From Lunularia cruciata (Eukaryota > Streptophyta > Marchantiopsida > Lunulariales > Lunulariaceae): a DNA stretch of 64,000 bases. Where the stretch lies: NCBI GenBank assembly GCA_948567375.1, contig OX419759.1:58815493-58879492 (forward strand), written 5' to 3'. Positions 23,132 to 33,479 of this stretch are shown piece by piece; the stretch's first letter is position 1, and each line of letters begins with the position of its first letter. A program made the position numbers and the translations under genes. Under the pieces are notes generated by a model. It saw only the letters and a program-made list of their open reading frames with translations, had not been told where the DNA came from and did not search any database.

Positions 23132-24480
23132 GGCTCCGTCACAGTAGCAATCATCAACTTTTGAAATTTTCTATCCTCTGTCTAGCTCTATCACAGCAAC
23201 ATCCCTTACACTTTTGAATTTGTTCCTCTATCCAGTTCTCTCACAACAGCAACTCATCAACTTTTGAAATTGCTCTCCTCTGTCCAACTCTCTCACAGTA
23301 GCAAATCATCAACCTCATGATATTTCTCTCCTCTGTCCAACTTTCTCACAACAGCAAACCATCAACTTTTGAAATTGCTCTCCTGTCCAGTTCTCTCACA
23401 GCAGCAACTCATCAACTTTCAAAATTTTCTCTCCTCTGTCCAGTTCTATCACAGCAGCAGTCATCAACTTTCAAAATTTGCTCTCCTTTGTCTATCTCTA
23501 TCACATCAACAATTCATCAACTTTCAAAATTTTCTCCCCTCTGTCCAGCCCTATCACAGCAACAATCATCAACTTTCAAAACTTGCTCTCCTCTATCCAG
23601 CTCTATCATAGCAGCATCCCTTACACTTTTGAATTTGTTCCTCTATCCAGTTCTCTCACACTAGCAACTCATCAACGTTTGAAATTTTCTCTCCTCTATC
23701 CAGCTCTATCACAAAAGCAGCCCTTACACTTTTGAATTTGTTCCTCTATCCAATTCTCTCACAGCAGCAACTCATCAAATTTCAAAATTGCTCTCCTCTG
23801 TCCAACTCTCTCACTGCATCAAATCATCAACCTCTTGATATTTCTCTCCTCTGTCCAACTCTCTCACAACAGCAATTCATTAACTTTCAAAATTGCTCTC
23901 CTGTCCAGTTTTCTCACAGTAGCAAGTCATCAACTTTCAAAAATTGCTCTCCTCTGTCCAGCTCTATCATAGCAACAGCCCTTACACTTTTGAATTTGTT
24001 CCTCTGTCCAATTCTCTCACAGCAGCAACTCATCAACTTTCAAAATTTGCTCTTCTCTGTCCAGCTCTATCACAGCAATAGTCATCAACTTTCAAAATGG
24101 GCTCTCCTCTGTACAACTCTATCACAGCAGCAGTCATCAACTTTTGAAAATTTCTCTTCTCTGTCTAGCTCTATCACAGCAGCAGTCATCAACTTTCAAA
24201 ATTGGCTCTCCTCTGTCCTGCTCTATCACAACAGCAGTCATCAACTTTCAAAATTGGCTCTCCTCTGTCCAGCTCTATCGCAGCAGCAGTCATCAACTTT
24301 CAAAATTTACTCTCCTCTGTCCAGCTCTGGCCCTAAACCTGTCATCAACTTTCAAAATTGGCTCTCCTCTGTCCAGCTCTCTCACAGTAGCAAACCCTCA
24401 ATTCCTGAAATTGCTCTCCTCTGTCCAACTCTCTCACAATAGCAATTCATCAACTTTCGATATTACATCCTCAATTCTGT
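23132..24480 (+). repeat. CT-rich minisatellite, about 52-bp unit
   Basis: About 25 imperfect units of the form CATCAACTTTCAAAAT, then CTCTCCTCTGTCCAGCTC, then TATCACAGCAGCAGT, with anchors for example at 23255, 23308, 23360, 23411, 23464 and 23517. It encodes nothing recognisable, although one frame stays open for 236 codons. Confidence 0.93.
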
Positions 24481-25600
24481 CCAGTGCAAAATCTCTCGAA
24501 AATTCCTTCACTTCTCACTTCTCTATCCAAGGAAAAATCAAGCACAAAATCTCCCGATTTTCCTTCTCTTCTATTTAGTACTGTTCTCTTGAATTACTCC
24601 TCTTCACTTCTCTGTCCAATTCTGTCCAAGGCTCTATCTAGCACAATATCTGTCAGAACTCCTCTTCACTTCTCACTTTTAGGGCAAGCTGCAACAATTT
24701 CCTCTCCTCTGTCCCAGTCCAAGGCTTCCTAAAATTTGAAAATACTCTCTTCCCTTCCTGTCCAACTCTCCAATTCCCCTACACAACCAGGTCTCCTTTC
24801 CTTTGAAAATCTCTCCTTGTAGCCACTTCTCAAAAACTTCTTTCTCTCGATTTCTCCTCTACCTTCTCTCTGTCCAGACTCTTTAACTCTTGCACAGCCG
24901 GGTCTCTTTTCTCAAAATTTCTCCTTTGCAGCCCTTCTCTCAATGTCCTTCCTTTTGATTTCCTCGGTCCATACTCTTCAGCTCCTGCCCAGCCACTTCT
25001 CCCGACATCTCCCAAAACTACTTTCCCTTCCTTCCTTCTCACTTCATGGCAAAATCTCCCAAAACTCCCTTTTTCTCAGTTCCTACACAGCCCAAGCTTC
25101 CTAACTCAAAAATTCTTCACTCCACTCTGTCCTGATCAAGGCACTTCTCTTCTTACTCAAAATCCCCTTCATTCCTCTCTGTCCTTAGCCAGCCATCTCC
25201 CGCAAAACCCTTTCCCCCATTCCTGCACAGGCCAAGCCCCCTAACTCAAAAATATCCTTCTTCCTGCCTTCTGTCCTCAGCCCTATGCCTTCCTGCAAAA
25301 AAATTTCTCCTGCCCCTAAGCCTTCAAAGTCCTTCTCCAATCAGCAAGCCTCTCAAAGCATATGTCCCTCCTCCTCTGGCCCTATCACCACCAAAATCCT
25401 TTCGAGGCATTTTTCTCCAGCCTCTGTCCACTTGAAAAACCTTCTTAGGCCACTTTGTCACTACTCAACATGGAAATCCCAAAACAACTCTTTTGCTCAA
25501 AGTGTTCCAAATAAACTCTCTAGAGCCTTTTGCTTAAAATTACTAAATGAAACACTCTCATAGGACTTCTTTGCTCAAATGGCACTAAACTGAAATACTC
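24481..25600 (+). repeat. Degenerate CT-rich continuation of the array
   Basis: Strongly pyrimidine-rich plus strand with dispersed CTGTCC and CTTCTC words and loss of regular period. A faint repeat CCCGAGCTCATG recurs at about 25627 and 25682. No gene seen. Confidence 0.6.
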
Positions 25601-26928
25601 CCAAAATCCAGTAACATAAACAAAATCCCGAGCTCATGTAACATAAGTTTAAGCACGGAGTTGGTGTAGCACAAAGAAACTCCCGAGCTCATGCATCATT
25701 TTTCAAACCCTCTGAGCTCTTGAAACATAAAAGGACTTCTGATTTTACTCAACCCTTGAAACTTCCCCCTGCTTATGGCAACACATAATAACTTCAGACT
25801 TTACAATGGCATGAAAGATATTCCCAAGATACAATAACATAAGAAAATACCAAAGTCAATGTAAAGTAAAGTTAACAAAACTCTCCCACCAAATGCACCA
25901 ATGGTTCACGTACATTATTTTCTGTACGACAACAGACAAACTATATTATAGGTTCTTGTATTATAGCAAAAGAGGTAGGTAGTAATTAAGAATTAAGGAA
26001 CATTCTAACGGTATTTAGAGTAGGTGCATCTAGGAACATCTAAGAGAACAGAGCCAATTGGTATTCTTGGTGCATGAGCATAAGAAGGAGGTGGCTCTAG
26101 GAAGAGAAGTGATTAAGGTAGAAAAATCTTTTCAAGGTTAGAATAGCTATTTAAGTGGGTTGTTTCACTCTTTATGGGTAGTCTTCAAACCCAAAGTCTA
26201 TGGCTAGGGATTCTTGTCGAGTCACTTATCTTTCATAACCTTGTGTTTACCTACAGGCTTAGAGGAGCCTGTAGTTGAATCAACTACAGGAATCAAAGGT
26301 TGCCGTGTAATAAGGATGCATTATTGATGTTGGCCGAAGGATCTAAGTATTCAAAGATAATAAACAAGCCATGACTCTATTTTGAATTCTATGAATGATA
26401 AGGTGTAAGTATGAATTCTATTGAGTCATGTCTATTGTGTTAGGGAGTGATGTCACTCATGTAGTTGTCGCTCTATCTGATAAAGTGGAAGGGTGCATAA
26501 GAATTGCTCAGCAAGGCTCTATAAGGAAATGCATCAAGAACCACACCAAGGAGGCCAAACAGCTCACAAGGGTGACAGACTTGAAGGCTATCTTCGAGAG
26601 TAAGTGTCTCTGAAAGATTCCCATACTTGAGTGGAATTACAAACCGCTCCAAGAATCCTATCTACACCTCCTCCCCAAGGAAAGTAAACAGCCAGCCATG
26701 CGAGGACTGTATTGACTTCCCCTTCTCCCATAGCATCCCGTCTCCCCACTTTGGAACAAGACAACCTTGCCAATACCTTCAAACCAAATCAAAGATTTGG
26801 TTTCTTTTGTGCTCGTATAGATTGACTCACTACGCTAACAATGGAGCTTAGAGCTCATCTAGTAAAGTCAAATAAGTCAGACTTCCAGAAAATTTGGATG
26901 TATATATTTGCATTGACCAGCTAACAAC
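25601..26928. other. Unassigned region
   Basis: No coding or RNA gene recognised. It contains the overlapping palindromes at 26251-26290. Short open frames near 26428 and 26627 show no motif I recognise. Confidence 0.3.
26251..26290. other. Two overlapping, mutually exclusive palindromes
   Basis: Hairpin 1: CTACAGGCT (26251-26259), loop TAGAGG, AGCCTGTAG (26266-26274). Hairpin 2: CCTGTAGTTGA (26268-26278), central A, TCAACTACAGG (26280-26290). Both stems are perfect and share the CCTGTAG arm, so only one can form at a time. Confidence 0.85.
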
Positions 26929-27114
26929 TCACCATCTTTGGCACTTAATATGTAATATAATATAATATAATATAATATAATATTTAATCTGATCTTTTAC
27001 TTGCCGGTTGAGATCTTGATAGCTACTGGTGGTGATCAAGTCATCAACGTAGACGATCAATAAAATGATACTGTCATTAGTTTGCAGAATATAAACTGTA
27101 AATTTGGAATCCAA
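26929..27114 (-). pseudogene. Ty1/copia reverse transcriptase fragment
   Basis: A 61-codon open frame with DSKFTVYILQTNDSIILL followed by IVYVDDLITTSS, the copia RT active site (YVDD). Copia order and spacing of these blocks are typical. Sequence beyond the box degenerates into a TATAA microsatellite at 26951-26982, so the domain is a fragment. Confidence 0.82.
26951..26982. repeat. (TATAA)n microsatellite
   Basis: About six pentanucleotide units at the 3' side of the copia RT fragment. Confidence 0.9.
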
Positions 27115-27306
27115 TAGATAAAAGGTAACAATTTATCTTGGCATTCCAAAGAGAAAGATAATGCATAGCTTGATTAGCATGTTTCTTTCCAGCATGTCCA
27201 TTGAGAACTGGACGAGCACTTGCCTGGACAAGCTTCAACCCGTGTGACAAGTTCAAACAATTCTTGGCTTTTCAAGAAGAAATACATGTTGTATTTCTAT
27301 ACTGAA

Positions 27307-27389
27307 TAATTATTCTTTGTCAAAGCCTAACCTTGATAATTGTTCTTTGTCAAAGCCGCACCCCTGATGCCACCGCACCCCTGATGCCA
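27307..27389. repeat. Two adjacent small tandem duplications
   Basis: A 30-bp partial duplication around ATTCTTTGTCAAAGCC (27307-27356) is followed directly by a 17-bp unit CCGCACCCCTGATGCCA in two exact copies (27356-27372 and 27373-27389). Confidence 0.9.
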
Positions 27390-27504
27390 CCATATGTATC
27401 AATTTTTGTACACATAATACAAATCGATAAATCAAATCACTTAACAATCGAGACCATCTCATAAATGTGAACTAAAAAACTCCCTGGTAATCTCCCTACC
27501 CGCT

Positions 27505-27516
27505 GCTCTGATACCA
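27505..27516 (-). other. Copia primer-binding site (tRNA-iMet)
   Basis: Minus-strand TGGTATCAGAGC, the exact complement of the plant initiator-Met tRNA 3' end, five bases from the LTR end. Confidence 0.88.
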
Positions 27517-27521
27517 TATTA

Positions 27522-27738
27522 TGAAGTGACAAATGAAAGCGGAGATACCAAAGTTCACCAAAGATGGTCTGCGGGACACAAGTACTGCTCGAATATATAC
27601 AGGAAGAGAAAACTATACACAAGTATATCGAGTCACTCTTCACCATAGGTTTAAACTGATGATTAACGAGAAACCAGTGACCAAAGATTAACTCTCCCGC
27701 ATACACTAGCCGTTAGAGTATTAGCTTGTGATACTTCA
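27522..27738 (-). repeat. Copia LTR, 217 bp
   Basis: Plus-strand ends are TGAAGT and ACTTCA, a 6-bp terminal inverted repeat. The primer-binding site follows on the minus strand. Length is usual for plant copia LTRs. Confidence 0.78.
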
Positions 27739-28680
27739 TCAGCAGTTTCAAGGTTTTGAGTTGAAGCTAACTTACCTCATTTTGTGACCATTGATAACGT
27801 AAATTTGGAAAATGTATAGTTTCCATAGAAAATACAGTTGCCCGACTCTTGCAGTCGTCTCTGCTTATTCAGGCCTGAACGCACGATGCTCAAATTAGCG
27901 AGCAGGATTGAGCACAACGGAATGCAAACGGATATCAATCACTCCCACTCTGGTATCAATAACAAGAGCACCGCAATTTTATATGTGATGGAGTCACAAC
28001 TCCAGTTCATATATAGCTTTCTCCATAGAAAGTGAACGTCGACCGAATCACTCTGAAATTGAGGAGTAGTAAGTCAAACGTACATGAATGCGTATTGTCT
28101 CATGGCCTTGAAACAGTGCATGTTGGACGTATATGTTCACGATTGGTGGCTATTATAAAACTATGAGGAACAACACTGATTTTTTTATTAAATTTCACTC
28201 ACAGTTGGGGATCCAAAGAGTTTCATATTAATATTACCTCAAAATCGTATACCGTTTAGCAGAGGATGAATCCTTAGTGAGACAGTATGTCCTTTCGTCA
28301 GTTTCCAGTTTCACAAAATGGTGTTGCAGTACTCATCCATTAGACTCGTATACGTCATGATCTCGATCTAACTACAATGCGATCCTTGGAGCGTCGACTG
28401 CCAACTACTACTTCTACTACTACTACTGCTACTGCTGAGATTAATTTATGAATGAAAAATATCTGCCATTGTACAGATACGTAACTGAAAATGATTGACG
28501 ATGCCAGAATTGGGCAACAGTGGGGTTGCTTCAACTTTATTTTAGGGTAGTCTTTATTCGATTGCAGCTTTGCATGCTTTTTCGTTATGCTAACCTTTGA
28601 CTCACTCATAGATAGGTAGCTTCGAATTCATCAGCGTCAGCATTTTAGAGTCACGATGGCTCCAGAAACCCACCCTTATC
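27739..28680. other. 3' flank of the germin-like gene
   Basis: No gene recognised. It contains an ACT/GCT trinucleotide microsatellite at about 28402-28437. Sequence complexity is higher than in the surrounding repeats. Confidence 0.4.
28402..28437. repeat. Trinucleotide microsatellite (ACT/GCT)
   Basis: About twelve imperfect triplets (ACT, TCT, GCT) downstream of the germin-like gene. Confidence 0.85.
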
Positions 28681-28686
28681 TTTATT
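28681..28686 (-). terminator. Putative poly(A) signal of the germin-like gene
   Basis: AATAAA on the minus strand, about 170 bp downstream of the stop codon at 28855. Confidence 0.5.
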
Positions 28687-28854
28687 TTCCAACTTAAGCT
28701 TCTGTCAATCTCTGCATCTTAACCACAGCATTTCTCCAGCTCAGTATTGCAGATCGGTAGTGCCATTTTCAGAAGTAACATTAACTTGTAATGCTTGATG
28801 AGGCTCTGTAGGGAAAGCTCCAAGACCTTTAACGGCCACGGTCTCCCTAGAAAG

Positions 28855-30405
28855 CTATCTTTCAGTACTGTAGTCTTTGCCTGGGACACAAACATTCCTG
28901 CTCGCTTGGACAAGAGTTGGAGGAGCGTCATATGCCAAAGACGACCCTTGCAGCTGAGCGTAGCCTGACAAATTGGTGTTGAAAGCTGTAGCACCTGCGC
29001 GGGCTGGCAGTCTCATCAATGCTCCTACTGCTTCCTGGAATATCAAGTGCAAGCACATTTTCGACTAGTCAGTATCAAGTAGCATGTACATATGTACGAT
29101 CGCACCAGTATTGACCAAAATCAAAGCTTAAGACATGTAGGGGATACAACAAGTTGTGCAGATAGGTGTAACATCCGCAAGTGATCGATAGTCAAACATC
29201 TAGTTGGAACGTACAAGTGTCCCAGGATTCTCGCTGTTGAGACCGGATATGAAGTATGCGACAGTCTTGCCAAGGTTCAGCTCGTAGTGTAACATGCCTC
29301 GTGGAAAGACGATGACATCTCCTGGGTTTAGAATCTCAATATGAGCCACTCCTGCTCAAATACGTAAGTACCGCAGCAATATAGTTAGAAATCTCTGCAC
29401 GGATCGTAGTTAGCCGTTGGAACTCACAGTATATAGGACCAACTATGTCACACCTAGTAAACAAATTTACGTATGAACTGCACATGAACGTGATACTCAA
29501 CAGCAAAGCCTCGGGTATGTCACTGGCTTTTCACTCACCTGATGTATCCACGAAGCCTGCTTGAATAGGACCACCACTTATCAAGGAAAGAACTTCTGTG
29601 GCGCGGGGATGCGTATGGGGTCGATTCAGGCCACAGGGATTTAATTTAAAATGGACGACAGTTATACCTTGGTTTCTGTAGGTAAATGAATAGAGGAAAA
29701 CATTACATAGATTAATGAATCGGGAAGCACTTCCAAAAATCAAGGTACCCCAACGGATAATCCACTGCAATCATCATTACTATACTGCAACCTATTCAGA
29801 ACTGCCAAAGTTAATGTGCTGCATGAACTACACGTTTTAAATGTGGAAGACAAGGTTCTGGGACATGCAAATCATGGTAAACATTCACACTCTCTCCCGA
29901 TTTATTTCAGCAAACCATGACGTAAAATAGACCGCAAGGTTTAGAAACTAAAACTTAAACTTCCCAGATGAATACATGAATGAGAAGTACGATCTTCTCT
30001 TCTCATTTTTAAAAGAGAAGCTTGGCAATGAGAAGAAAGATATTCTTACGTTATGATAGGCAGATTAGTGGTCGTCACTGCAGCTCGTATTCCACCGGTT
30101 CCAGTCGTTACGAAACCATTGGTAAACACGTCGGAGAGTTTGAAACTGGTCGTACCGCTTGGATTGTCTGAGACTGGATCTGGATCAGCAGCTTCTACCC
30201 TTTCAAATATGATGGCACTAAAGAATATTAACTGAAGAACCATAAGACTCACAGTGGATTTCCGAAATCCGCCATTTGACAACCATCGTCTCATGATCAG
30301 CTTGTTGACCTCAACCATTCTCAAGCACTTCATGTTTTCTGAATTACTGAAATCCTCGGAACTAGCAGGTCTGCAGTCGCTGGTAATTAGACTGAGCTTG
30401 GCCAA
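28855..30405 (-). CDS. Germin-like protein, four exons, 269 aa, apparently intact
   Basis: Secreted cupin of the germin-like family; members are apoplastic Mn-binding homo-oligomers with oxalate oxidase or superoxide dismutase activity in some cases. Exons: 30405-30050, 29675-29539, 29351-29215, 29034-28855. All introns are GT-AG (374, 187 and 180 bp) and phases 2, 1 and 0 join without frame loss. The mature start ADPDPV follows a hydrophobic signal (SLMVLQLIFFSAIIF, ending VEA). Cupin box 1 GLNRPHTHPRATEV and box 2 GDVIVFPRGMLHYELN keep the metal ligands His, His, Glu and His. Odd points: the usual N-terminal DFCVA cysteine motif is absent, with only two Cys (NPCG and NVCVPG) in the mature chain, and there is a long pre-signal extension. 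In-frame Met codons before the signal could be alternative starts. Activity cannot be predicted. Confidence 0.93.
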
Positions 30406-30458
30406 ATTGGATGCGAGACTCAGAAGCCAAGTACTGATTCAAGGAAACACTACTGTTT

Positions 30459-30466
30459 CTTTTATA
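30459..30466 (-). promoter_or_regulatory. Putative TATA box of the germin-like gene
   Basis: Minus-strand TATAAAAG, about 55 bp upstream of the first ATG (30405), leaving room for a short 5' leader. Confidence 0.6.
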
Positions 30467-30916
30467 GTCTGAGAAAGCTTCGTATTATTATTGCTTGAGT
30501 TGGATGGTTAGGATCGTAACTTCATGTTTCAACAGATTGTAAAGGTTCCATCAACAGCTAATGCAACAACGCAATGTCAACCCAATCAATTGTACGATTT
30601 AGTCAAAAGTACGTTTGATTGCATGTTCTATGTGATGCATATTGTCACGATCATCTCTTTGTCAACGTTTGTTAACTTGCATAATCACTTCAATCTGCAC
30701 GTCAAATAGTAACAGACAATACAATATTTTATTACAGGCAGTGATGTTTTCGATTTGGATCTACATTTGAAACAATTTAGAAATACACATCGCGTATATC
30801 CCCTTGTGACCGCAAGTTAACTAACTAGCAAAATATATCGACCTGAAAGGAGTGTATGATACTTTTATCTGGGTCTTTACCCCGAAATGACTCAGCCATC
30901 CCTTTCTAACCGCAAG

Positions 30917-30954
30917 TTTTATACAGCTAAGCTAGCTAGCTTAGCTGTATAAAA
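30917..30954. other. Perfect 38-bp palindrome without spacer
   Basis: Left arm TTTTATACAGCTAAGCTAG is followed immediately by its exact reverse complement. Each end carries TATAAAA reading outward. It lies about 510 bp upstream of the germin-like ATG. No flanking target duplication is visible. Confidence 0.95.
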
Positions 30955-32340
30955 GCCGCACCCAAATCAGAACTGGATAAGGAGAATAATCTCCGGGTAC
31001 TTAAGTAGTTCTTTCATGGGGGCTTGGCTCTTTGCCTCGCTCCCTCGAGGACTTTGTAATCAATTATTTCCTTGTACTATCGTAGTGACACATTTATCTT
31101 TTTCTTCCTTCCATGGCCACTTATCAAGTAATCCCTGAATACGTTAGATTTAAACGCTCTTGATTTATTACAAGGTTACTACACAGGTTTTACGAGGAAT
31201 TCAAGACCGAAGAGCCAGTGTGGTCTTCTAGAAAGCAACCTCTCGGGCAGATGCAGAATTAACAAGGAGATATAGGAGATACGTGCGCATCGTTTTGAAA
31301 GTCGACATGGCCTGGCTTGTAGAAGTCTTCAAGTTGTGCAAATCTCGACAAATTTAGCTAGTAGTCGGAGCTGGAAGACTAGGCATGATATATCACTCAA
31401 CATGGTCACAAACTTTATCGTTGACAATCTTTATGCGACCTGTCGTGACTATGATCTTAAAGTGTTTACCTTTCCCTTGGCAACGCCGTCTTCGAAATCA
31501 TGGGGATCCCAGTTCGCAATCACCACAACCGTCCTATTTTGCAAGTCAACAGCCTCCAAGTACAACAGATGAGATTAAAGAATAGAAGTGTTATTTATTG
31601 AAGAATGAATTACTTCCATTGAATTCATACCTAGAGCGACAGTTTTCAATATTCAGTCTCAATATTCATGAGAGAAGGTCAACAATCGATCTTATGAATG
31701 TAGAATCTGGATGAGTATTAAAGAACACTCCTGTAGCTTTTTCATTGAGCCAACACTCAAGGTTAGTGAGTTAAAGTTGTATTCTGTATACGCAAAATGC
31801 AAAGTGAAAAAGAAAACCTAAGGGGGGTGCTCATGTGTGTTGAGGGTCTGTCGCTGTGTGTGTGTAAGCTTTTTATGTCGGGGTGTGTGTTTGGTTATTG
31901 TCATTTTGATAAGCATAGTGCTATCTCTCGACAATTTATGGACACACATAGATTTTCAACAATCAGAAACAAGATGCTATTAGTTATTTAATGCGGAAGA
32001 CTACAATGGAAGGCTCTTTTATCCATAGTGACATAAGAGAAAACAGAAGGAAGGTGCAGTGGAAGGATGTTTTATTCATAGTGACATATGAGAAAACAAA
32101 GGAAGGTTCAATGGACGCTGACGAAATCAAAACATTTTAGGATGATGAAGCACTTCTCCAATTGGTTATTACTATTTCAACACCCAAATCATTGTAGCAT
32201 AGCAAACACATTAAAGAATAATTTTGATATTACTAGAGCTCTTTTGGAACCAAAGATTAGAAACAGCAAAGATAAATATAGAGTATGAATATCACAATAT
32301 TTGACCCAAGAAAAGAACGACCTTGTAGAATTATCTTAAA
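30955..32340. other. Unassigned region upstream of the germin-like gene
   Basis: No domain, RNA gene or repeat recognised. Short open frames (31336, 31797 and others) lack motifs. It joins the 5'-truncated G1 copy near 32340. Confidence 0.3.
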
Positions 32341-32479
32341 AGGAGCTAAACTACATTCAGGTGCGGATACTTGCATGGACGAGAGGACCTCTTTAGATGA
32401 TGATGAATCTGAATCTGATTCAATTGTGCATCCCTTGTTTGCTATGGACCTTGTACCTAAGCCAGACGTTTTGAAGGAC

Positions 32480-33350
32480 CTTGATAAAAATCACCATTGA
32501 CACTAGAGGAGATAGAGAGGAGAAAGTCTACCTCCAAGGTATGGTCCAAATGTTACCAAGGTATGGTCCAAATGTTACCAAGGAGGAGAAGATTTGGGGA
32601 GATTTTCCATAAGTTTATCCATGTGTTTACTTTTCGTTACAAAGATCTCAAGGAGTCACCTTGGGAGAGCACCAGATAGAGCTGGAGTAACATGCAAGAC
32701 CAATCTGCTAAAAGCCATGTTGTATTAGCCCACCAACAACTTTGGTTGTGAAGGAGGAGATTGATAAGCTCAAGGAGACTAAGTTTATTTTTAAGGTGGA
32801 GAATTGAAAATGGCTGTCTCCAATTTTGATTGTGAAGAAGAAGAATGGCAAGCTTCCAAGTATGTGTTGATTACAAGAAGCTCAATGAAGTTACCAAGAA
32901 TGACTACTACCCCTTGCCATTCATTGATGAGATCTTGGAGAAGGCTACGAGTGGTACAATTTTGTAGATGGTTAAAGTAGTTATAACCAAATCAAGATTT
33001 GCAATAGAGCATCAACAACTTACCACATTCACCACACCTTGGAGAGATTACACTTTCAAGATCATGTATTTTGGGCTTTGTAATGCTCTAGTCACATTCC
33101 AAATGTTCATGAGCAATTTATTTGGGAAATTTGTGAGAGATTTCAATGATGACTTTTGTATTTATGGAGGAGAAGCACTTTGAGCACTTGATCAAGGTTT
33201 TGCTATGCTTGGATGAAGCAAACGCATTGCTCAACCTAGAGAAGTACATCTTTGGTTGTGAAAAAGGTCTACTTTTGGGGCATATAATTTCCAAGGATGG
33301 AATAGCAGTGGACCTTGAAGAGATGAGGAAAACCTTCTATTCCCTTCAAG
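32480..33350 (+). pseudogene. Reverse transcriptase, G1 copy 1c
   Basis: LEEIERRKSTSK (32500), PLPFIDEILEK (32910), TFTTPWRDYTFKIMYFGLCNALVTF (33030-33100) and RDFNDDFCIYGG (33137-33170). The FIDD box is FNDD here. YIFGCEKGLLLGHIISKDGI follows. Frame breaks occur at 33180 and elsewhere. Confidence 0.82.
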
Positions 33351-33479
33351 CTTGACAAATTTATGTCAATTCTTGGAGATGGTTAGGTACTATAGGAGGT
33401 TCATCTTCTCATTTTCCAACAAGGCTTATGTATTCCATTTACATGAAGAAGGGTGTAGAATACATAGTCATTTTGGAGG

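Larger units (their letters stand above)
26929..27738 (-). mobile_element. Internally deleted Ty1/copia element remnant
   Basis: Read on the minus strand: 5' LTR (27738-27522), perfect tRNA-iMet primer-binding site (27516-27505), then only about 390 bp further on, a reverse transcriptase fragment. Gag, protease and integrase, which in copia precede RT by several kilobases, are missing, so the internal region is largely deleted. The 3' end is not defined. Confidence 0.7.

Noticed and set aside
23732-24442. 236-codon open frame, the longest in the window
   Set aside because: It lies wholly in the 52-bp CT-rich array and encodes a low-complexity S/L/Q/P repeat; other frames of the same array are also open. 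No start context, domain or codon bias.
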